A stretch of 64,000 nt of DNA. Source: Cordylochernes scorpioides. Taxonomy: Eukaryota; Arthropoda; Arachnida; Pseudoscorpiones; Chernetidae. The notes beneath the pieces are model-generated. The model made no database searches and was not told the DNA's origin. It worked only from the letters and a program-made list of their open reading frames with translations. The position numbers were made by a program, and so were the translations under genes. Numbering within the stretch: the stretch's first letter is position 1; the number at the start of each line of letters is the position of its first letter. Positions 32,201-42,052 of the stretch are shown here, piece after piece. The stretch is from the NCBI GenBank assembly GCA_030710605.1, contig CP092882.1, positions 21,834,446-21,898,445 on the forward strand. Direction: 5' to 3'.

Positions 32201-33627
32201 TGTAAAGTTCGTGAGCATTTCATAAATTTTTAGTATAATGGAAGAAGAAAGTCATTGTTAAAAACAATGATGATTTATACTTTTACTATTTCCAGATCTC
32301 TACATGTCCATGTATTAGGGCGCCAGTGGCTGCTGAAAAGCAGACCACAAATTTATTCATCTATGGCACATGTAGAGACCTAAAGCTGTGCCGGCTAGCA
32401 ATTATATGTTAAAAGGGGAAATTAACCAATCAATATTTTGGCCAAACATATTTTATTTATTCTAATAAAATAAATTTTCAATGTACTACACAAGCAGATA
32501 TATATATATAAGATTTCATGAAAAAGGATAATAAAAAAAAAAAAACTATATAAGTTTAAAATTGGGAGGAGTTTAATATGCATATAAATGTAAACACACA
32601 AAAAAAAAAAAAAAAAACCTATTATGCCATTATCCCCAGAATATCCCCACCTACCTTCAGCCACCCATGTCCACCATTCGAAAAAGGGGCAGGCAAGGCC
32701 GCAGCTAGCGGCCTTCGCCCTCCGCAACTCCAAGTCTTTTTTTGCTTCTCAAAAAAGATCAAATTTTTGTTTAAAAAAAATGTCAATATCAAAAAAATGT
32801 CAATCTCCAAGAATGTCAATATAAATCTCCCGCTTCCTTGTCCCAGTGTTGCTGAACTCACCCCCCCCAAGCTATCATCGCCTTTCTCTCTATGAAAATA
32901 AAAAAATTAAAAAGGCATCTTAAAAAAATGATAAAAATAAATTAAATATAAAATTATTAAGGAAATATTCACAAAAATAAAATAAAAATACGAAAATATT
33001 GAATTAAAAAAAAAACAATTAATATTGTAGGATCTGGGCATCTTGGGGTCAGCTTGGGAAAGGTTCAGGGCTTGTGGTGGAGTCAGGTCAAGCACCATAG
33101 GTCGGTGGCTTGACTACAGGGAAGGGTGTCTGGGTCCATCTTGGACTGGCTTGTGGTCAAGTCGGCCACCATCGGACATGTGGCTCGACCAACAGGAAGG
33201 GGTATCTGAGTCATTCTCAGGCTAGCTTGGTGTTGATGGGGCCAGGTCATCCACCATAGGTCAGGTGTCTTGACCACCAGGAAGGGGTGTCTGAGTCCAT
33301 CTTGGACTATCCTGGTGTTGGTGGGGCCAGGTCATCCACCACAGGTCAGGTGACTTGATCACCAGGGAGGGGTGTCTGAGTCCATCTTGGACTATCCTGG
33401 TGTTGGTGGGGCCAGGTCATCCACCACAGGTCAGGTGACTTGACCACCAGGAAGGGGATCTCGGTCTCTGGCTCGGTGCTGCCAAGGCTAAAGGTGGCTT
33501 CAGGCTCCATCTCAACACCTCGCAATCACCAGAGGTTGGTAACTTAAATGGACAAAGGTGGGATATGGTTAGGTTAGGTGGGGTTCTGGGTTACTTTGGC
33601 ATATTATGGTCACGAGGTGTCCCAACA
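32201..33627 (-). repeat. LARD-like element 5' LTR
   Basis: 1427 bp, counterpart of 25444-26874, including the same minisatellite. Bases 32178-32197 on its left give the candidate primer-binding site. Confidence 0.9.
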
Positions 33628-35202
33628 AACATTGGAAATCATTAAAATTAAACGTTCAATGTCAAATTTTACATATAGCAATTATAAGTAGTAGCTTGAA
33701 ATATGTACAGTCAACGCTTTCGCCTCAAAATATACATCCTGCAGAATCTATTAAACTTGATGTATTGGTCTTTATTGCAAGCAGCTTGTTTTGTTTTAGT
33801 CAGGTAAAGTTGGTTTTCTTCCCTTAGATCAGAAGTTAATGGACAGTCTATCAGAAGATGTTCAGGTGTTTGTTGTTCGTTTCCACAAGTGCATGCAGGT
33901 GAACCAATTTTGCCAATTCTAAACAAATATGTGTTGAAGTCACCATGTCCAGTAAAAAATTGAACTTATAGAAGTTGGGTTGAACATAGTTAGGAATTCT
34001 TGAAGTATCAAAGAATCCCTTGAAATTATCATTGGCACCTCCATAGTATTCCTCAAATTTCTGGTTTATAAAATTGGATATCATTTTTCTTTTAGTTGAA
34101 TCTGATTTTTTGTATCCAATATTCATTTTTAGTATATTTGTTTCAATAAAATCCGTGAGCTTTGGTGTTCTAGCAACAATATGAGTACAGTTTGAAGATG
34201 TTGAATTATAAACCTGTGTACTGTGCTTCAAAATTTTGTACTGCAGAGAGTTTAATTTATCTTTGACTTTTTTGGGTATAAAGTTGTACCAGATCGTGGA
34301 ACCATAAGTTAGTGAACTTCGAAACAGTGTCTTATAGAGTTCTATTCTTCTTTTACTGTCCAGTCCCCATGCTTTCCCGGTTAATCCAATTAGGTATCCA
34401 CTAGCTCTATTTGTCTTAGTAATAATCTCATCAATATGGGGCACAAAATCCAATTTGTTTTTATTTCTATGATTTTTAAAAGTTATTCCCATAATCTTCA
34501 GTTTTTCTACCCGATTGGCAGTGATAGTGTTAGGAATTTTTGCAGCTATTTTGCTATTAAACAAGTATAAGATTTTCGTTTTCTCTTCAGATACGGTCAA
34601 CTTATTGTTCCCACACCAGTCTAATATTCTCCCCATGACCTTTCCTGTTGTATTCCGAAGTTCTGTCAAGTTGTTTCCCCAACATATCACAGTTAAATCA
34701 TCCGCATAAGCAATGATTTCACTGTTTGATTCTGAATAGTTATTCAATAAATCGTTTAGAATAATATTCCATATTGTAGGGGATATAGGCCCACCCTGTG
34801 GACATCCCTTGCTTAATTTTTTGTGGGTTTCATTTGATGAGTATCTAAATCTCACTCTTCTATTATTAAGAAAAGACTGTAGTAGTTTTATTATTGAAGC
34901 TTGAACGTTGTCCTCATCTAGTCTTTTCAGCACCATCGGCCACCATGCATTGTCGAACGCTCCACTTATATCAACTGCGATTATAGCTGTATATTCTTTG
35001 TTTTTATGTTCTAAAGCTATTTTGGCAATTTCATTTAATGCAGAGATAGTAGATCTTGATCTTCTAAATCCATGTTGACGATTGTTAAGCAGATTTGAGT
35101 CTTCATAAAATTTTATTAATTTGTTGTTAATTATTTTTTCAAATATTTTGGAAATGTTTGAGTTGAGACAAATGGGTCTGTAGCTTTTATAAATTTTCAT
35201 GT

Positions 35203-35221
35203 CTCTCTCTCTCTCTCTCTG
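35203..35221. repeat. TC microsatellite in LINE ORF2
   Basis: A run of TC units lies exactly where the RT frame should continue upstream into the KPGKT-type block, so microsatellite expansion helped to break the gene. Confidence 0.85.
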
Positions 35222-35516
35222 TTTTACCTGGTTTGGGAATAATTATTACCTCAGATTTTTTCCATTCATTCGGATAATAATTTAAATCTAAGCATTTTTG
35301 AAAAAGTTTCACCAGTATTGGAACTATTAGTTGTTTAGTATGTTTTATCATATTGTTAGAAATATTATCAATTCCAGGCGTTGTCTTTGAGTTTAGCTCA
35401 TCAATTATTCCATTTACTTCATTGGGCGTTATTATTATATTTTCTTTATTATGAAATCCTAAAGTATAGTTCCTTATGTTTTTGTGGAAGGTTATGTCTT
35501 CATTATCTCTATCATC

Positions 35517-35545
35517 GGGGGGGGGGGGGGGGGGGGGGGGGGGGG
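35517..35545. repeat. 29-base poly(G) tract
   Basis: An uninterrupted run of G in an AT-rich LINE remnant. It could form G-quadruplexes, or it could be a sequencing or assembly artefact of a homopolymer. Confidence 0.9.
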
Positions 35546-36390
35546 AAGGTTGTTCAAAAGTTCTACTGTCTTCTGGAATCGTTCTTCATCTTTATTCACT
35601 TCTAAGATTTCCAAAATGCCCTTTCGGTTAGAACCGTTTTTAATATTTTAAATTTCCATATGGGTTTTTTTTATTTGATGTCCTCTAAGAAAAACCTCCA
35701 AGACATTCTTTTAGACTTATTTATTTTCCTGACGTATTTGTTTCTTGCACTTTTATAATGTTGTTGAATATGGATAGAGGGATTTTTCGCCCGATTAATA
35801 GGAGTTACGGAGGTATTTACAATAGCTCTCAAGGCGTGTCAAGTCCGCGTTCCACCATCTGTTTATGTTGTTTTTTATTTGTTTGTTTTTTCTTAGTTTA
35901 AGAGTATTATACGCTGCTTCAATGAGAGTGTTCGAAAGTTCTTTTACCGCGCTATCGACGTCTTTCCTTGTATTTGCTGTATCTAAAAAGTTTTCAATAT
36001 TATTTTGATCTATTTTAATGAAATTCTGGGCAAAATTTGACCAGTTCGCCTTTTCTTCACTGAATTTCCATGTGGAATAATTAGTAGCTATGGTGAAATT
36101 GTCAGTTTTAGTACTTCATAGATTATTGCTACATGATCAGATATCTGCGATATTTGTTCTGTGTGCCAGTCTCTGATAGCTGATAGTACAAAATAATGAA
36201 CTGGTTTCACCCGTGGTCTCTGCTTTTTGGAATTTTTCCCGATATAATTATGTATCTAATAATCAAACATGATACAGCAATATCGTCATCATCATTTTCT
36301 GACTAAAAATATATAGTTTTAATAATTGATTTGATTAATATAGTTGATATAATAATATATATATATACATATATTTATTACCAGAGTAAT

Positions 36391-36723
36391 GGTTTGTCTA
36401 ACGAATCTCTCGATAAAGTCCCCATTCCTTGAAAAATACTCGATAAGTTGAATAAAATCAATATTAATTGGTTCCCTCGGTAATTGGAAGTTAAAGGAAT
36501 AGTATCTTGCCTTGGAATTGTATCATTATTCTTGTATGGACGTACCCGGCTTCGCCCGGGTTTTACCCGGTAAAGGTTTGTCTAACTTTGTCTAACGAAT
36601 CTCTCAATAAAGTGAAAATTTTTAATACTCGATAAGTTGAATAAAATCAATATTAATTGGTTCCCTCGGTAATTGGAAGTTAAAGGAATAGTATCTTGCC
36701 TTGGAATTGTATCATTATTCTTG
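36391..36723 (+). repeat. Two 145-bp direct repeats around a GC hairpin
   Basis: A block starting GGTTTGTCTAACGAATCTCT and ending GTATCATTATTCTTG is present at 36391-36535 and again at about 36576-36723. Between them lies CCCGGCTTCGCCCGGG plus TTTTACCCGG (36545-36575). This is the structure expected from two adjacent copies of one short repeat unit. The following 36724-36989 holds nothing recognised. Confidence 0.75.
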
Positions 36724-36989
36724 TCTCAAATAAATTGCCGTGTCATCCTGAATTTTGTCTTTCCTAATTTTCTACATTACAAAATCATCGCATCATCATG
36801 ATAATATTTAGAGCAGATTGTTGAATTATAACAGATAAATTAGAATATTTATCTTGATTATTTTAAAGCGAAAAGTTATTTCAAAAATTTTATTTGCTAG
36901 AAACCTTCCCAGTACTATACTAAATAACTTCCCAAAGTTTCATGGCGTTCCAATGAGTGGTTTGGTCAGGCATAAAGGACAAACAGACC

Positions 36990-37017
36990 ACACACACACA
37001 CACACACACACGCACAC
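36990..37017. repeat. CA microsatellite
   Basis: About thirteen CA units with one GC interruption. Confidence 0.9.
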
Positions 37018-37022
37018 ATACA

Positions 37023-37641
37023 TTCATTTTTATGAAAAAAGAAAAAGGCATCTACTTATCGTGCAACTGAAAGTTGCTGATGGCTGAGCGCCATCTATCG
37101 GAATAAATATCAACTATTCTCGTTGATTTTTTTATGGAATAAAAAAATCAACGAGAATAGTTGATATTTATTCCGATAGATGGCGCTCAGCCATCAGCAA
37201 CTTTCAGTTGCACGATAAGTAGATGCCTTTTTCTTTTTTCATGATTTATGCACCTTATCCCAGTACAATGTTACATTTGTACTATTTTTTCACATTGTGT
37301 AGAGTCCTCACGCAATTCTGGCCTTAACTACCCGTTTCATGATTTTTCAGGATGCCTTAATGACCAATTTTTTTGGTCTTTGAGGTACAGCTTGCACCAC
37401 GCTGATGAGGGCCAACAGCCCGAAACGCGTCCGTGGTTAGCTTTTCTTGATTAATCAAGAATGGGTATTTGGCCAATTATGGAATAAAAAAATCAACGAG
37501 AATAGTTGATATTTATTCCGATAGATGGCGCTCAGCCATCAGCAACTTTCAGTTGCACGATAAGTAGATGCCTTTTTCTTTTTTCATGATTTATGCACCT
37601 TATCCCAGTACAATGTTACATTTGTACTATTTTTTCACATT
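37023..37641 (+). mobile_element. Penelope-like / retrozyme-like repeat array
   Basis: A unit block (ATGGAATAAAAAAATCAACG ... ACTATTTTTTCACATT) is present as direct repeats at 37134-37296 and 37479-37641, giving a 345-bp period. An inverted partial copy precedes it (37023-37133), forming a near-perfect 200-bp palindrome around 37134. Between the direct repeats lies a hammerhead ribozyme (37396-37437). Direct repeats with an inverted 5' fragment and a hammerhead are features of Penelope-like terminal repeats. No RT/GIY-YIG ORF is present, so this is a non-autonomous or terminal fragment. Confidence 0.75.
37396..37437 (+). ncRNA. Hammerhead ribozyme (type I, minimal stem III)
   Basis: All invariant core positions are present: CUGAUGA at 37402-37408, GAAA at 37422-37425, and the cleavage triplet GUC at 37429-37431, giving predicted self-cleavage after C37431. 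Stem I is six perfect pairs (ACCACG with CGUGGU, 37396-37401 and 37432-37437). Stem II is GGGC/GCCC with a five-base loop. Stem III is the palindrome ACGCGU (37425-37430), too short for a stable monomer hairpin but able to pair between two molecules, as described for retroelement hammerheads. It sits in the middle of the 345-bp repeat unit. Confidence 0.88.
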
Positions 37642-37704
37642 ATTCATTTTTATATATATAGATATTAAATATAATATAAATGAGTTTTAAAAATTGTAAA
37701 AAAA

Positions 37705-37775
37705 TGCATCGGCCGGGAATCGAACCCGGGCCGCCCGCGTTGCAGGCGAGCATTCTACCACTGAACCACCGATGT
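37705..37775 (-). tRNA. tRNA gene, glycine-type body with GCA (Cys) anticodon
   Basis: 71 nt. The minus strand has TGGTTCAGTGGTAGAAT (box A and D arm), GGTTCGATTCC (box B) and a T-run directly after the 3' end, a pol III terminator. The body matches eukaryotic tRNA-Gly(GCC). The anticodon loop, however, is CTGCAAC instead of CTGCCAC, so the anticodon (37741-37743 on the plus strand) is GCA, which reads cysteine codons. The first acceptor base is A instead of G, giving an A1-C72 mismatch. It may be a mutated pseudogene or a mischarging tRNA; it does not resemble normal tRNA-Cys. Confidence 0.85.
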
Positions 37776-37789
37776 TTTAAAAAATGGCC

Positions 37790-38005
37790 ATATTTAGGAA
37801 TTCATTCCATTCGGATTAGTCCGCGTAAAAAAAAGTTCTTCAAATGAAAAAAAGAAATAGCCAAAAATACTAATCAAAATGCAGCCGAAAATTTTCCTTA
37901 AGTTTATAAAAAGCGACATGCAAAATTTGGTACCAATTGGTTCAGTAGTTTTTGAGTTTATCGCGAAACAGACAGACAGACAGAAATTGACTTTTATATA
38001 TATAG
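37790..38005 (+). repeat. Non-LTR retrotransposon 3' tail
   Basis: Ends with GGTTCAGTAGTTTTTGAGTT, then ACAGACAGACAGACAG and TTTTATATATATAGA. This ending is common at the 3' termini of arthropod RTE/CR1-like elements and their SINE derivatives. No ORF remains. Confidence 0.5.
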
Positions 38006-38010
38006 AAATA

Positions 38011-38520
38011 TACAGTAAAACCCCGCTAATACGAACCCTGGATATAGTGAACCTTCCCTTATAACGAACCCACGGCGATTCCCAATTCCATTCCATTGAA
38101 ATTACCATCGTTACAACTTTGCGATTTTTTAAATAAAGAACTACCCCAACGAACCTATTTTCGGTCCCAAAATGATAAAATCTATTAAAAATACTGTGCT
38201 TATAACGAACTTAAAATTGTGATTTAAAAAAAATTTAAAACAACAAAATTTTGAGCATGTTTCAGCTCGCGGATCGCGATTTCAAAACAAAAAATTAGCG
38301 GCATTGTTTGTTTTCATTTCCATTCTATTTTTGCTCTATGTTGTATAAATTTTTACATATTATACTTTTATTTAATAGAATATCTTTGCATTCGACAATT
38401 TTGAAATAGACGAAAAATACAAATGGCTTCCAAAATAAAGAAAAGAAACAAAGAGTGGCGTTCTAAAAAAAAAATAGGGCAGCCTGCCCTTTTAGAAGCA
38501 TTCTATATCAAGTTTAACCT
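38011..38520 (+). mobile_element. Tigger/pogo-like left end
   Basis: Begins ACAGTAAAACCCCGCTAATA with subterminal repeats (TTATAACGAACC at 38059 and 38200). A short frame from 38423 (MASKIKKRNKEW) looks like a transposase N-terminus but stops after about 30 residues. No matching right end is found nearby. The interval 38521-38788 is unremarkable. Confidence 0.5.
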
Positions 38521-38788
38521 AGGCTAAAAAATAATTCCAAATAATTTTAAGGCCTGAAATGGTTTGAATAACAGGTTAAAAACAAAATTAAATATACACT
38601 TCAGAAGAATATGTGGAAACTGGAATTGGAAGAGGAAAAAAAAAACAGTTCCCCCAAGTTCCCCATGTCTCATGGGCCACAAACAAATCGCCTTATAAAT
38701 TTGTGGGGACCGAGACTTCCTTCCAACCTGCTGGGATGATGGACCACACCGTCAGCAAACATACAAGCAGGGGGACATGAAATAGGAG

Positions 38789-39106
38789 ATGACCACCGCT
38801 GTGCGGCGCGGCAGATCGGCGGAAGTGAATGAAAACCATCAGAACCAGAATAGACATTCTAGGGTGTTGTCCTTTTTATCTTCCTCTGAAAATGTAGCTA
38901 ATAATAATACCAATAAAACACTAACTTTGAAATACTTTCTGGGCCATCGCTGGACTAATAAATCGACACACCACATTGGTGAGCTAGATGTGATTGAAAA
39001 GAAATATCATCGAAGATTTCAAGAGATAAACAAATGCAAAAATGGATTCAAGCTTGAAAAGAAGCATCATCCAAGATATCGGGATATCATCTCAAGACTA
39101 AGATAA
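38789..39106 (+). other. Unidentified 105-codon open frame
   Basis: Basic, Asn/Lys/Arg-rich frame (KKYHRRFQEINKCKNGF) without recognised domain, just upstream of a broken gag. It may be a transposon scrap; a function is not assigned. Confidence 0.25.
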
Positions 39107-39208
39107 GTTTTTATATTATCTTCCTTATTATTTTATCACAATATTTTTATTTTTAACGTTATCACTAAACATATCTAGCTGTTGTGTTGAATTTAAAATT
39201 TACGTAAA

Positions 39209-39738
39209 ATGGAAACAGAAAATAAGCCTAGCGATACCTCAGAAATATGCAAAGTTAGTGTTAAAATACCGCCTTTCTTTGTTGAAAAACCTGAAATATG
39301 GTTCTTCCAGGTAGAGGCACAGTTCAAAATAGGTGGAATTATTCAGGAAGACACTAAATTTAATTATTTGATCTCCCAATTAGAACCTTAATATATAGAA
39401 AACATTTGGGACATAATTAATAGTAAAATTGACAACAAGTACTCTGAATGTAAATCACGACTACTTGAATTGTTCAGAGAAAGTGAAGGGTTGAGAATTA
39501 AAAAGTTATTTCTGGTATTGAGCTCGGAGACATGAAGCCGAGCCAGTTACTACAAAAGCTCAGATCCCTCACTACCCCAGATATCTCTGACAATTTGATT
39601 AAAACTATATGGCTCTATAAATTGCCCACATCCATAAAGAATATACTTTTTGTAAGCGATAAGGACATTAGCAAATTGGCCATTATGGCTGATAAAATAA
39701 ACGAGATAAACCCTTCCAAAGAAATATTCGATAAGTAA
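39209..39738 (+). pseudogene. Ty3/gypsy Gag remnant
   Basis: Opens with METENKPSD, then PPFFVEKPEIWFFQVEAQF and FNYLISQLEP, the conserved start of a Gag common in arthropod gypsy elements. A stop codon interrupts at 39389-39391. A one-base deletion near 39512 shifts the frame before the GIELGDMKPSQLLQKLRSL block. The tail (LPTSIKNILF, LAIMADKINEI) is intact. No pol follows; 39739-40288 holds nothing identified. Confidence 0.8.
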
Positions 39739-40288
39739 GTCTCTCTGCCCCCACAAATTCTCAAAAACTACCACTACAGTTCTATTTTTAGAATGGAATT
39801 CTTGTTAAGTATATGACTCATTCAGGGATAGCGGATATTCCCCCCTGGCCGGCCGTTTAACCACCGATTTTGTGTTTTCAAATTGGCGTTTTTTATTCGC
39901 AATTTTACCGATCGCGCTATCATATCAACATGTTTCGCATCCGATTTTTCTGAATTGGATACTTTTAATTCATCCTCAATTGATTCAGAATACACTGAGC
40001 TTTATTTCTATGATGGAAATAACGATATTTTAAGACAATTCTTTTTTTTTTAATTTCACTTTTCACTTTGAAACAACAAGGTATTAGAGGATTTTTTCAA
40101 ATAAATTTACTATTATATTATTTGCGAAGGATGTTCTAAAATACTCTTATGCTTTTCAAATATATTATTAATAATGTTTTGCCTATGGGATTTGGCTTAA
40201 TTTTTAAATAATACATAGGTTTATATTAAAAAACGAAAGAAAAAATAAAAGATAAAAAGAGAGATCAGGTGTTGAAATAGGTTTATAT

Positions 40289-40537
40289 TGTAGCGTAGAA
40301 ATCAAGCCTTGAAATATCCTAAGATATAAAAGTATTTATTGATGACGTCACAGCGACGAGTCGACAATTATTAACAGGTCAGCCAAACTATTTTACAGCT
40401 AGAGAATCTTAAGCAAGCAAGCAAAGAAATATTTTAAAGATGATTTCACAAATACAGATTAATATATATTTTTATAATCTGTTGAATATTTTCATTGAAT
40501 AATATTAAATTAAATAATAAAATATTTCTTCGTCACA
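40289..40537 (-). repeat. Gag-only element 3' LTR
   Basis: 249 bp; differs from the 5' LTR at a handful of positions (for example TGACGTCACAGCGACG versus TGACATCACAGTGACG). Confidence 0.93.
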
Positions 40538-40795
40538 TAGCCTCCTCCTATAGAGAGCATCGACCCGATGCTCAGCAGGAGACTTACGTCGTCAGTCTTA
40601 AGGACTAGTACTATGGCCAGGGATATTTTCAGGTGACTGCGGTGGATGTCTTCTTTCAGTTGAGATATCTTCTTCATGAGGACTTGGTAGGTCTATGTTT
40701 ACGTCAAGGTAGCTTTTTCTAATTTCTACTGTGGTCGGCAAGGGGAGATTTTATAACTTTACGGCCTCACCTCCAATGTGGTCTATCATCTAGTT

Positions 40796-42052
40796 TTAAT
40801 GGCGGGGCGTCCAGCTAGATCTTCTAGCAGGTGAGAAATGTTGTCTGTTTCGACCGCGATATGAAGTAGGGCTTCGGTAGCAAGTGAAAGGTTTCCTCGA
40901 TGATTCGTCATTGGGGTCCTGAGATTCAGCTCGAGAGTTGTAGGATACCATTGCGTCTTGCTTTCTTTGGAAATAGTCATTTCTCCTTTCCTCATTGTGT
41001 CTCTTCCTGTCACGGCAATAGCGGACGGCGTGACCTGGGCGTCCGCAGTAGAAACAGATTGGCCTTCCCTCAGTTGTACGCCAGTCATTGGTGTCGCGTC
41101 TTCCTCCTTGTTTTGGGTATCGAGGTTCAGGGTACGGTCTTATCGTTTCGGCCTCATATCTAGTATTTAAAAACTGTCGGGGTCTTTCCTTATGAGGGGG
41201 ATTTCTCCTAGACTTTGAGATTGGCGCCAGGGTTCTTCGAATCTCCTCCTTTACAATTTCTTCGATTGTAGCATATTTTGGTTCCTCCCGAGGAGAGCCT
41301 AATGCCCGCTGTACCTCCTCACGAACAATTTGCCTAATCATAGATGACAGATCTTCTCTGTCATCCTGGTCACAGAGAGAGGCTACATTTGGTAGGCGCT
41401 CGTACCTGGTTGGGATAACTCGCCTACAACGGAGCACTTCGACACGGCGACATTCTGTAATGAATTGCTCGGTGCTCTGTACATCCCTCGGTAGGAGTGC
41501 TTGATAAAGCTCCTCAGCTATTCCCTTCATGAGGTGGGAGATTTTATCTTCCTCATTCATTTGAGGATCAACCTCTTTGCACAAGCACAGGAGATCCTGG
41601 ATGTAACATTCGGTACTTTCACCTTTTAATTGTGCCCGTGTTTTAAGTTTCTTCTCCGCTTGCAATTTTGAATTTTCTTTTTTTCCGAACACATTCTCTA
41701 ATTGAGATGTGAATTCCTTCCAAGTCTGTATGCTTTCTTCGTTGTTCTCAAACCATTTGAGAGCAGTTCCAGACAGATAAAAATAAACTTTAGTAAGACA
41801 AAGGGTTTCGTCCCAATGGTTGTACCTTGCCACACGTGCATACCCTTTTAACCATTTTTGGAGATCTTCACCATCCTCCCCGGAGAAAATGGAAGGGTTC
41901 CTTGGCAGATGTTGAACAACGTAGTTGCTTACCTGAGTACCTTCCTTCTTTACATTCATAGAAGTTTCTTCTGGTTCAACAGAATCAATTTTTCTTTTAT
42001 TTCTTAATGGGTATCGGTCCAGTCTCTCCACCAGTTGTAGTGTAGAAATCAA
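40796..42052 (-). CDS. Retrotransposon Gag, intact, 418 aa
   Basis: Single open frame. Capsid-like region at about residues 50-210 (HLPRNPSIFSGEDGEDLQKW, then FYLSGTALKWFENNE and QFITECRRVEVLR). The middle is charged (REEVQRALG). A CCHC zinc knuckle, CFYCGRPGHAVRYC, lies near residue 340, and the C-terminus is Arg/Ser-rich. This is a Ty3/gypsy-type nucleocapsid protein that packages element RNA. The first Met lies 17 bp inside the 5' LTR, so the primer-binding region would be within codons; a downstream Met (MNVKKEG) is an alternative start. No frameshift or stop despite absence of pol suggests selection or youth. Confidence 0.9.
   Translation of the reverse strand: MISTLQLVERLDRYPLRNKRKIDSVEPEETSMNVKKEGTQVSNYVVQHLPRNPSIFSGEDGEDLQKWLKGYARVARYNHWDETLCLTKVYFYLSGTALKWFENNEESIQTWKEFTSQLENVFGKKENSKLQAEKKLKTRAQLKGESTECYIQDLLCLCKEVDPQMNEEDKISHLMKGIAEELYQALLPRDVQSTEQFITECRRVEVLRCRRVIPTRYERLPNVASLCDQDDREDLSSMIRQIVREEVQRALGSPREEPKYATIEEIVKEEIRRTLAPISKSRRNPPHKERPRQFLNTRYEAETIRPYPEPRYPKQGGRRDTNDWRTTEGRPICFYCGRPGHAVRYCRDRKRHNEERRNDYFQRKQDAMVSYNSRAESQDPNDESSRKPFTCYRSPTSYRGRNRQHFSPARRSSWTPRH

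Larger units (their letters stand above)
25444..33627 (-). mobile_element. LARD-like non-autonomous LTR retrotransposon, 8.2 kb
   Basis: Two near-identical long direct repeats (25444-26874 and 32201-33627) begin TGTAAAG and end CCCAACA. AACA flanks the element on both sides (25440-25443, 33628-33631), a 4-bp target duplication. On the minus strand the 5' LTR is followed after a few bases by TCGCCCGCCGCGGGGCTCGA, which resembles a tRNA 3'-end complement. The 3' LTR is preceded by GGCAGGGAGGAT, a polypurine tract. The 5.3-kb interior has no gag or pol. Confidence 0.85.
33711..36181 (-). pseudogene. R1-clade LINE ORF2 remnant
   Basis: The main frame (35200 down to 33851) shows RT blocks: YRPICLNSNISKIFEKII, RQHGFRRSRST, VDISGAFDNAWWP (first catalytic Asp), KGCPQGGPISPTIWN and YADDLTVI (catalytic pair). 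The GAFDNAWWP and CPQG..P.lWN forms are R1-clade. A frameshift near 33955 separates it from the C-terminal GSPACTCGNEQQTPEHLL knuckle (33711-33926). Upstream, the endonuclease end (ISDHVAIIY) is seen near 36120-36180. Between them a TC repeat (35203-35221) and a 29-base G-run break the frame. The 5' end is truncated at about 36181. Confidence 0.9.

Noticed and set aside
25444-33627. Segmental duplication instead of LTRs for the 1.43-kb repeats
   Set aside because: TG...CA ends, a 4-bp flanking duplication, a polypurine tract and a tRNA-like primer site all sit at the exact repeat boundaries, which a plain duplication does not explain.
37705-37775. Genuine tRNA-Cys gene
   Set aside because: Arthropod and other eukaryotic tRNA-Cys has a different body; here only the anticodon is Cys-like while the rest matches tRNA-Gly(GCC).
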